This document shows positions 57,898 to 64,000 of a DNA stretch of 64,000 nucleotides, piece by piece (within the stretch, counting starts at the first letter, position 1; every line of letters starts with the position of its first letter). This DNA is from Pseudomonadota bacterium. Lineage in GTDB: Bacteria; Pseudomonadota; Gammaproteobacteria; Steroidobacterales; Steroidobacteraceae. The position numbers and the translations under genes were made by a program. The DNA lies in the NCBI GenBank assembly GCA_018241445.1, contig JAFEDT010000004.1, positions 248,001 through 312,000 on the forward strand. Direction: 5' to 3'. The notes under the pieces are model-generated. The model had not been told where the DNA came from, did no database searches, and saw only the letters and a program-made list of their open reading frames with translations.

Positions 57898-58764
57898 TCA
57901 GTCCGCGCCGCCGCTGTCCGGCGGCGCTACGTCGTGGGGCGCCGTGACGCGCAGGGCGTCCACCCGGCGACGGTCGGCACGCAGGACGCGGAACTCGAAG
58001 CCGTCCAGCGTCACCACCTCGCCGCGGCGCGGCAGGCGGCCGAGTTGCCGGATCAGCAGACCCGCCACGGTATCGACGCCCTGCTCCTGCGACAGGTGTG
58101 CGCCGAAGAATTCGTTGAACTCGCTGATGCGCGTGGCGCCGTGCACTGCGAACTGCCGCTCGCCCTCGCGGCGGATGTTGTGTTCGTCCTCGACATCGAA
58201 CTCGTCGTCGATCTCGCCCACGATCTGCTCGATGACGTCTTCGATCGTGCACAGGCCGGCGACGCCGCCGTACTCGTCCACCACGATCGCCATGTGGTTG
58301 CGGTTGCGGCGGAAGTCCTTCAGCAGCACGTTGAGACGTTTGGACTCCGGCACGAATACCGCCGGACGCATGAACTCGCGGATATCGAAGCGCTCGTGGG
58401 TGGGAGCGCCGTTGAGGCGCAGCAGTTCCTTGGCCAGCAGGATGCCGACGATGTCGTCGCGGTCGCCGTCCATCACCGGGAAGCGCGAGTGACCCGACTC
58501 CACCACCGTGGCCATGATCTGCGCCAGCGGCTGCTCACGCCGCACCGGGATCATCTGCGCCCGCGGCACCATGATGTCGCGCACCTGCAGGTCGCCGACC
58601 TCCAGCACCCCCTCGATCATGCCGAGGGCGTCACCATCCACGATGCCGCGCTCGCGACAGTCGCGCAGCACCTCGAGCAGCTCCTGCCGGTCCTGCGGCT
58701 CGGCCGCGAGCCCCTGCTTGAGCCGCTTCAGCCAGCGTCCGGTGGCGTTGAGATCGCGCGTCAT
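57898..58764 (-). CDS. corC: CorC/HlyC family CBS-domain protein
   Basis: 288 residues. CBS pair: VRDIMVPRAQMIPVRRE and MAIVVDEYGGVAGLCTIEDVIEQIVGEIDDEFD; C-terminal CorC_HlyC domain ends near ALRVTAPHD. Mg/Co efflux-associated (YbeX). Cytosolic; YbeX is linked to ribosome quality. Confidence 0.92.
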   Translation of the reverse strand: MTRDLNATGRWLKRLKQGLAAEPQDRQELLEVLRDCRERGIVDGDALGMIEGVLEVGDLQVRDIMVPRAQMIPVRREQPLAQIMATVVESGHSRFPVMDGDRDDIVGILLAKELLRLNGAPTHERFDIREFMRPAVFVPESKRLNVLLKDFRRNRNHMAIVVDEYGGVAGLCTIEDVIEQIVGEIDDEFDVEDEHNIRREGERQFAVHGATRISEFNEFFGAHLSQEQGVDTVAGLLIRQLGRLPRRGEVVTLDGFEFRVLRADRRRVDALRVTAPHDVAPPDSGGAD

Positions 58765-59237
58765 GCGCGGCGCTCCCCGCGATAGGGGTTGGCGAACCCT
58801 AAGCGGCGCAGCACCGCGACCTCACGCCGCTCCATGCGCAGCGCTTGGGCGGCGTCCTGGTGATCGTAGCCCGCCAGGTGCAGCGTGCCGTGGACGATCA
58901 GGTGTGCCCAGTGTGCGCGCAGCGTCTTGCCCTGCGCGCGCGCCTCGGCGCGCAGCACCCCGGCGCACAGCACCAGCTCCCCCAGCGTCCCGGCAGCCGC
59001 GGCGCCGTGCTCGGCAGCCCCGGCGGGGCTGAAAGACAACACGTTTGTCGCGCGGTCCCGGCCGCGGAACTGCGCATTCAGGCGCCGGCTCTGCGCGGCG
59101 CCCACCACGCACACGCCCAGTTCGCGCCCCGCCGCGCGCCGGCCCAGCGCCGCGCCGGCCCAGCGGGCCAGCTGGTTCGCCGAGGGCGACCAGCCGCGCG
59201 CACGACGGTTCAGCTCCACGCGCAGCGGCGCCCTCAT
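58761..59237 (-). CDS. ybeY: rRNA maturation RNase YbeY
   Basis: 158 residues. Zinc site HGTLHLAGYDHQD (HxxxH...DH). Start ATG 59237. Overlaps ybeZ by 4 bp and corC by 4 bp. Confidence 0.95.
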   Translation of the reverse strand: MRAPLRVELNRRARGWSPSANQLARWAGAALGRRAAGRELGVCVVGAAQSRRLNAQFRGRDRATNVLSFSPAGAAEHGAAAAGTLGELVLCAGVLRAEARAQGKTLRAHWAHLIVHGTLHLAGYDHQDAAQALRMERREVAVLRRLGFANPYRGERRA

Positions 59238-60199
59238 GTGGCGCCCCCGTTGGCCTCGTAGGCCTTGACGATGCGCTGCACCAGCGGGTGGCGCACCACG
59301 TCGCGGGCGTCGAAGAAGGTGAAGGCCACGCCCTCGACGCCCCGCAATACCTCGATGACATGGCTGAGCCCCGACGGCCGGCCCGCAGGCAGGTCGGTCT
59401 GGGTGACATCGCCGGTGACCACCGCCCGCGAACCGAACCCGATGCGGGTCAGGAACATCTTCATCTGTTCGACCGTGGTGTTCTGCGCCTCGTCCAGGAT
59501 GATCAAGGAGTCATTCAGCGAGCGGCCACGCATGAACGCCAGCGGCGCCACCTCGATGACATTGCGCTCGATGAAGCGGCTGACACGATCGAATCCCATC
59601 ATCTCGTACAGGGCGTCGTACATCGGCCGCAGGTACGGATCCACTTTCTGCGTCAGGTCTCCAGGCAGGAAGCCCAGGCGCTCGCCCGCCTCCACCGCGG
59701 GGCGCACCAGGATCAGGCGCCGCACCTTCTCATCCTGCAGCGCTTCGACGGCGCAGGCCACCGCCAGGTAGGTCTTGCCCGTGCCGGCCGGCCCGATGCC
59801 AAAGGTCAGGTCGCGGCGCCGGATGTGGTCGAGGTAGTCGCGCTGGTGCGCACCGCGCGCGCGGATGCCACCGCGTGGCACGCGCACGCCGTGCTCGCCG
59901 GCCGTGCCTTCCGCCGGTGGCGGTCCGGACTCGCGCTCGCGCAGGGCCAGGTGCACCTGCTCCGCCGTGATCGGCTGCGAAGCGCTGAGTGCAAACAGCT
60001 CGCGCAACAGCGACTCGGCCAGGGGTGCCTGCGTGCCGCTTACGCGGAAACCGGCGCCGCGGCGCTGGATGCGCACATCGAGCCGCGTCTCCAGCAGGTG
60101 CAGGTGCCCGTCAAGCGGTCCGCACACGCTCGCCAGGCGCGCGTTGTCGGCAGGCTCGAGGGTGAACTCACGCAGCAGGCTTGTCGCGGGCGCGACCAA
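59234..60199 (-). CDS. ybeZ: PhoH-like ATPase YbeZ
   Basis: 321 residues. Walker A GPAGTGKTYLAVA and Walker B LIILDEAQNTT; FIERNVIEVAPLAFMRGR is the conserved PhoH segment. Partner of YbeY. It lies 3 bp after miaB. Confidence 0.95.
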   Translation of the reverse strand: MVAPATSLLREFTLEPADNARLASVCGPLDGHLHLLETRLDVRIQRRGAGFRVSGTQAPLAESLLRELFALSASQPITAEQVHLALRERESGPPPAEGTAGEHGVRVPRGGIRARGAHQRDYLDHIRRRDLTFGIGPAGTGKTYLAVACAVEALQDEKVRRLILVRPAVEAGERLGFLPGDLTQKVDPYLRPMYDALYEMMGFDRVSRFIERNVIEVAPLAFMRGRSLNDSLIILDEAQNTTVEQMKMFLTRIGFGSRAVVTGDVTQTDLPAGRPSGLSHVIEVLRGVEGVAFTFFDARDVVRHPLVQRIVKAYEANGGAT

Positions 60200-60202
60200 G
60201 GT

Positions 60203-61573
60203 CTATCCGTTGCCCGCGGCCGGCAAGGCCGCGGGCACCGCAGCTTCATGGTTCACCAGGCGGCCGCGCAGGCTGTGCGGGCGCGCCTCGGTGATCAGCA
60301 CATCGGCGAAACGGCCGATCAGCCGCGCGGGACCGGCGAAGTTGACCCAACGGTTGCAGGCCGTCCGCCCGGCCAGCTCGCGCGCATCCTTGCGGGCTGC
60401 GCGTTCGATCAACACCCGCTGGCGGGTGCCGACCCGCGACTCGCTGATGGCGCGCGCCTGGGCGTCGAGCTGCGCCTGCAGGCGCGCCAGGCGCTGCTGT
60501 TTCATCTGCGGCTGCACGTCATCCGGCAGCGAGGCCGCGGGCGTGCCGGGCCGGCGGCTGTAGATGAAGCTGAAGGACTGGTCGAAGTTGACTTCGCGCA
60601 CCAGCGCCAGCGTCGCGGCGAAGTCGCGCTCGGTCTCGCCGGGAAACCCGACGATGAAATCCGAGGAAATGGCGATGTCGGGCCGCACCGCCCGCAGGCG
60701 CCGCACCTTGTCCTTGAACTCCAGCGTCGTATAGCCGCGCTTCATCAGCGCCAGAACCCGGTCGGAACCGCTCTGCACCGGCAGGTGCAGGTGGTTGGCG
60801 AGCTTGTCCACGCTGGCGAAGGCCTCAATCAGGCTATCGTCGAATTCCAGCGGATGCGAGGTGGTGAAGCGGATGCGCTGCACCTCGGGTACGCGCGCGA
60901 TGTGATGGATCAGCGTGGCCAGGTCGACCCGCGCGCCGTCGGCCATGAGCCCCCGCCAGGCGTTGACGTTCTGCCCCAGCAGGGTGATCTCGGTCACTCC
61001 CTGGGCGGCGAGCTGGCGCACTTCGGTCAGGACGGAATTGAAGTCGCGACTGACCTCCTCACCACGCGTGTAGGGAACGATGCAGAAGCTGCAGTACTTG
61101 CTGCAGCCTTCCATGATCGAGACGTAGGCGCGCGAGCCTGAAGCGCGCGGCGCCGGCAGGTGATCGAACTTCTCGATCTCCGGGAAGCTGACGTCCACCA
61201 CCGCGCGGCCGTTGCTGCGCAGCTCGCCCAGCATCTGCGGCAGGCGATGCAGCGTCTGCGGTCCGAACACCAGGTCAACAAAGGGCGCTCTCGCGGTGAT
61301 GGCCTCGCCCTCCTGGCTCGCCACACAGCCTCCCACCCCGATTATGGTCTGCGGCCGCTGCTCCTTGAGCTCACGCCACTCCCCCAGCAGCGAGAACACC
61401 TTCTCCTGCGCCTTCTCACGCACCGAACAGGTGTTCATCAGCAGCACGTCCGCACGCGCCGGATCGTCGGTGGGTACGAGGCCTGCACCGGCGCGCAGTA
61501 CGTCCCCCATGCGGGCGGAATCGTACTCGTTCATCTGGCAGCCGAAAGTCTTGATGTAATAGAGGCCGGACAT
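60203..61573 (-). CDS. miaB: tRNA-2-methylthio-N6-dimethylallyladenosine synthase
   Basis: 456 residues. UPF0004 Cys12, Cys49, Cys83 ([25 protein letters not shown]) hold the second cluster; radical-SAM CX3CX2C at Cys157, 161, 164 ([17 protein letters not shown]); a TRAM domain follows. Methylthiolates A37. First of the miaB-ybeZ-ybeY-corC-lnt order. Confidence 0.97.
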   Translation of the reverse strand: MSGLYYIKTFGCQMNEYDSARMGDVLRAGAGLVPTDDPARADVLLMNTCSVREKAQEKVFSLLGEWRELKEQRPQTIIGVGGCVASQEGEAITARAPFVDLVFGPQTLHRLPQMLGELRSNGRAVVDVSFPEIEKFDHLPAPRASGSRAYVSIMEGCSKYCSFCIVPYTRGEEVSRDFNSVLTEVRQLAAQGVTEITLLGQNVNAWRGLMADGARVDLATLIHHIARVPEVQRIRFTTSHPLEFDDSLIEAFASVDKLANHLHLPVQSGSDRVLALMKRGYTTLEFKDKVRRLRAVRPDIAISSDFIVGFPGETERDFAATLALVREVNFDQSFSFIYSRRPGTPAASLPDDVQPQMKQQRLARLQAQLDAQARAISESRVGTRQRVLIERAARKDARELAGRTACNRWVNFAGPARLIGRFADVLITEARPHSLRGRLVNHEAAVPAALPAAGNG

Positions 61574-61665
61574 GGAAGGGTGAATTTTACGGTCTTCCGG
61601 GGGGCAGGCGCACGAAACCCTGCGGCCGGCGCACGCCTGGCCTTTTTTCCGAGCTATCTGATGGA

Positions 61666-61692
61666 CCGGGTTCGCCTCCCAGGCGAACCCGG
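61666..61692 (-). terminator. Hairpin downstream of ssb
   Basis: Twelve-bp perfect stem CCGGGTTCGCCT / AGGCGAACCCGG with a 3-nt loop, between ssb and miaB. A second hairpin GGGGC/GCCCC lies next to it (61699-61712). U-run is absent downstream on minus (TCCATC), so strength is unclear. Confidence 0.55.
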
Positions 61693-61726
61693 GTGATTCC
61701 GGGGCAAAGCCCCTGGAAACGAGCCC

Positions 61727-62227
61727 CTAAAAAGGTATGTCGTCGTCGAAGTCCTGGGACCCGCCGCCTCCGCTGCCAGCCCCGCCAGCGCCACCGCCGC
61801 GAGGGGCGCCGCCACCGGCGTGCTCTTCCGGATAGCCCTGACCGCCGCCTTGGGCCCCGCCGCCTTGGGCCCCACCGCCCCCGCCGCCGCCCCGGCCTCC
61901 GAGCATCTGCATGTCGTTGCCGACGATCTCCGTGGAATAGCGCTCGTTGCCCTGCTTATCCTGGTACTTGCGGGTGCGCAGGCTGCCCTCGATATAGACC
62001 TGCGAGCCCTTGCGCAGGTACTCCGCGGCAATCTCCGCCACCCGGCCGAACAGGGCCACCCGGTGCCATTCGGTGCGCTCCTGCTGCTCGCCGGACTGCT
62101 TGTCACGCCAGCTCTCCGTGGTGGCGATGCGCAGGTTGGCGACCGTGCTGCCCGAAGGCATGGCGCGTGTTTCCGGGTCAGCGCCGAGATGGCCAATCAG
62201 GATGACTTTGTTGATGCCGCGCGCCAT
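61727..62227 (-). CDS. ssb: Single-stranded DNA-binding protein
   Basis: 166 residues. OB fold: [62 protein letters not shown] Gly-rich linker ends with the acidic tip DFDDDIPF that docks repair proteins. Start ATG 62227. Confidence 0.97.
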   Translation of the reverse strand: MARGINKVILIGHLGADPETRAMPSGSTVANLRIATTESWRDKQSGEQQERTEWHRVALFGRVAEIAAEYLRKGSQVYIEGSLRTRKYQDKQGNERYSTEIVGNDMQMLGGRGGGGGGGAQGGGAQGGGQGYPEEHAGGGAPRGGGAGGAGSGGGGSQDFDDDIPF

Positions 62228-62292
62228 GGCCAGATCCCTCGATGGAAAGGTCGCGGAGTGTACCGTACCTGGGCGGGCCCAGGACCGTAGCT

Positions 62293-62952
62293 TCAGGGCC
62301 TGTTTTTGATGCGTTCGATCGCCTCACGCAGGATGGCGGCAATCCGCGCCCTCTCTTCGGTGGAAGTGCCCTGGCGCTCGCGCAAGGTGCGCCGCAAGTC
62401 GTGGCGTGCTTTACCCAGCTCGCCCTCCTCGCCGGCGTCCTCGCCGTCCAGTCCCGAGAAGGCCTCGCGCACCCGGCTCATGCGCCGCGCAATGTGATCG
62501 AGCTGCCGCAGCATGGCCTCCGCCGCGTCCTGGTGTTGAGCGAGGTACTCGCGGCCCGCGTCAGTGACCTGGTAAAGCTTCCTAGCGCCCTCAGTCGTCA
62601 CGCTGGCGTAACCCATCTCTTCCAGCCAGGTCAAAGCCGGATACACCATTCCAGGACTTGGTGTATAGAAGCCGCCGGACCGCTCCTCGAGGGCCTTGAT
62701 CAGTTCATATCCGTGGCTGGGGCGCTCGGCCAGCAAGGCGAGCAGCACGAGCTGCAGGTCACCGGATGCCAGCTTGCGCCCGGCTGCAAAGCGACCGCCC
62801 ATTCCCCCACCGCCCATGAAGCTGCCCCCGAAGGAAGCAAACCCGCGTCCGTGGCGATGGCCAAAGCCCCCGACCCATAGCCCCTCGCCGCAGGCGTGCC
62901 CGCAATGGGGATGGAAACATCTCTGGACGCGCACGAAGTGTCGATAGAACAT
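62293..62952 (-). CDS. PadR-family regulator with His/Cys/Gly-rich N-terminus
   Basis: 219 residues. N-terminal extension to about residue 60: [16 protein letters not shown] and [22 protein letters not shown]. PadR winged helix (about 62-140): [50 protein letters not shown]. The C-terminal part is a dimerising helix with acidic linker EDAGEEGE. The His/Cys region could bind a metal or haem. An operator palindrome lies 30 bp upstream. Confidence 0.88.
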   Translation of the reverse strand: MFYRHFVRVQRCFHPHCGHACGEGLWVGGFGHRHGRGFASFGGSFMGGGGMGGRFAAGRKLASGDLQLVLLALLAERPSHGYELIKALEERSGGFYTPSPGMVYPALTWLEEMGYASVTTEGARKLYQVTDAGREYLAQHQDAAEAMLRQLDHIARRMSRVREAFSGLDGEDAGEEGELGKARHDLRRTLRERQGTSTEERARIAAILREAIERIKNRP

Positions 62953-62980
62953 AAATCAGGTCTCGAGTCTCAGTTGATAG

Positions 62981-62998
62981 ATATATCTTACGATATAT
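62981..62998. promoter_or_regulatory. Operator palindrome of the PadR gene
   Basis: ATATATC-TTAC-GATATAT: 7-bp perfect arms with a 4-nt spacer, 29 bp upstream of the padR start. PadR proteins bind such TATATC-type repeats, making autoregulation likely. Confidence 0.6.
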
Positions 62999-63078
62999 TC
63001 AGAGATAGTCAACCATCAAATCCCTGGGGCGACTTCAGGCTCGACCTTGCAAGACCGCAGGCCCGGCCCTCGAGTCGG

Positions 63079-63858
63079 TCACCGCGGCGGTATGCGGATG
63101 GCCCCGTCCAGACGCACATTCTCGCCATTGAAGTAGCTGTTGCGGCACATCTCCATCGCGAGCGATGCATATTCGTCGGGATTCCCCAGACGCTTGGGAA
63201 ACGGCACCGCCGCGGCCAACGCGGCCCTGGTCTGCGGCGTCACCGCCTGCATCAGCGGCGTATCGAAGATGCCGGGCAGAATGGCGTTGACGCGGATGCC
63301 TTCATCCATCAGGTCGCGCGCAATCGGCAACGTCATTGCAGCCACTGCGCCCTTGGAAGCCGAGTATGCGGCCTGGCCGATCTGCCCATCCTCGGCGGCC
63401 ACCGAGGCAGTGTTGATGATGACGCCACGCTCGCCATCGGCCTGTGGCTCCAGTGTCAACATGCCAGCCGCTGACTGGGTAATGCAGCGAAACGTCCCGA
63501 CCAGGTTGATCTGGATCAAGCCGCTGAATTGTTCGATTGGAAACTGGCGGATCTCTCCGTTTGTCTTCGAGCGCGAGACCGTGCGGAAGGCGTTGCCGGT
63601 GCCGGCGCAGTTGATCAGGATCCGCTCCTGCCCGAGCGCTGCGCGCGACCTGGCGAAACCGGCCACCACTTCGTCCTGGGAGGTGACGTTTACCTTGCAG
63701 AACACGCCGCCCAACTCCCTGGCCACGGCCTCGCCGCGCTCACTGTCCAGATCAAAGATGGCGACTTTCACGCCCTCCTGCGTCAATGCCCGGGCGGTGG
63801 CCTTGCCCAGTCCCGATGCACCGCCCGTCACCACCGCCGTAGCGCCCCTGAGATTCAT
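63079..63858 (-). CDS. Short-chain dehydrogenase, 3-hydroxyacyl-CoA dehydrogenase-like
   Basis: 259 residues. NAD-binding TGGASGLGKATA (TGxxxGxG), INCAGTG, catalytic Tyr-Lys in QAAYSASKGAV, with NTASVAA before it; IRVNAILPGIFDTPLM. Resembles HSD17B10-type 3-hydroxyacyl-CoA dehydrogenases of fatty acid or steroid breakdown. ATG at 63858. Possibly regulated by the upstream palindrome. Confidence 0.88.
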   Translation of the reverse strand: MNLRGATAVVTGGASGLGKATARALTQEGVKVAIFDLDSERGEAVARELGGVFCKVNVTSQDEVVAGFARSRAALGQERILINCAGTGNAFRTVSRSKTNGEIRQFPIEQFSGLIQINLVGTFRCITQSAAGMLTLEPQADGERGVIINTASVAAEDGQIGQAAYSASKGAVAAMTLPIARDLMDEGIRVNAILPGIFDTPLMQAVTPQTRAALAAAVPFPKRLGNPDEYASLAMEMCRNSYFNGENVRLDGAIRIPPR

Positions 63859-63905
63859 CTTTCCTCCAGATGCTGCCCTGGTGTCCTGCCACGTGCCATT
63901 TCGTT

Positions 63906-63919
63906 TATAACGCGTTATA
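63906..63919. promoter_or_regulatory. Palindrome upstream of the dehydrogenase
   Basis: Perfect 14-bp palindrome TATAACGCGTTATA, about 50 bp before the start of the short-chain dehydrogenase. Typical size and place for a TetR-type operator; the regulator is not in the window. Confidence 0.5.
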
Positions 63920-64000
63920 TTCTTTTTGGAGCAAGCCTGTCAATTTGCGCAGGTCGCCGCCGCTCGGCCTCGGGCGAATGCGCCAACAGCGCAGCGCTCA

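Noticed and set aside
59045..61141. 698-codon plus-strand frame
   Set aside because: Antisense to miaB, ybeZ and ybeY; GC-driven.
61699..61712. Second small GC hairpin after ssb as a separate terminator
   Set aside because: Short 5-bp stem and no U-run; not listed as an independent feature.

Overview
The window is GC-rich, densely packed bacterial chromosome. Gene order and family content indicate a gammaproteobacterium. Markers are 6S RNA between zapA and ygfA, the rng-maf-rlmH-rsfS-nadD-holA and leuS-mucD-lnt-corC-ybeY-ybeZ-miaB blocks, yhdP, tldD/pmbA, djlA, and a Crp/Clp-type regulator. Two UrcA-family genes and a split glycine decarboxylase point to a Nevskiales/Steroidobacteraceae/Xanthomonadales-like lineage; that placement is inference.

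Layout. 1-3022 (minus): glycine cleavage operon gcvT-gcvH-gcvPA behind a tandem glycine riboswitch. 3042-6471: ispG and a pterin dehydratase (plus), then SPFH/NfeD membrane genes and an ArsR regulator (minus). 6980-11434 (minus): two ubiquinone hydroxylases, pepP, ygfB. 11494-14246 (plus): a ZapB-like gene, zapA, 6S RNA, ygfA, an EVE protein, a 16-residue lysine-rich ORF with its own promoter and hairpins, and rpiA. 14406-18102 (plus): two UrcA genes flanking a CadC-like membrane regulator and a hypothetical gene. 18382-25441: accessory/defence region with type I restriction-modification (hsdR-hsdM-hsdS), then an oppositely oriented pair, tcmP and a DUF5131/Gp37-Gp68 gene, whose promoter contains a LexA-type SOS box, ending at tRNA-Gln with partial copies of the tRNA 3' end beside it. 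25584-37012: rplM-rpsI, coq7, crp, rpe, purC, djlA, yihY, pmbA, darP-purE-purK, and an ExeA-like ATPase fused to an FHA domain. 37080-61573 (minus): a long run of housekeeping genes for proteolysis, rRNA/tRNA processing, NAD synthesis, replication and outer-membrane biogenesis. It is interrupted at 47866-51589 by a mostly plus-strand cassette (small His/Cys protein, TonB receptor, HEASH-motif protein, parDE) lying exactly between lptE and holA. 61727-64000: ssb, a PadR regulator with its palindromic operator, and a short-chain dehydrogenase.

The most interesting object is the apparently SOS-controlled tcmP-DUF5131 pair beside type I RM and tRNA-Gln. Both families are recognisable, but their joint function is not established as far as I know, and DNA-damage control would be a strong clue. 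Other notable points are a set of genes with -10 boxes about 6-7 nt before the start codon (likely leaderless mRNAs), a ygfA start codon inside the closing stem of 6S RNA, the lysine-rich micro-ORF, and the UrcA/CadC-like locus.
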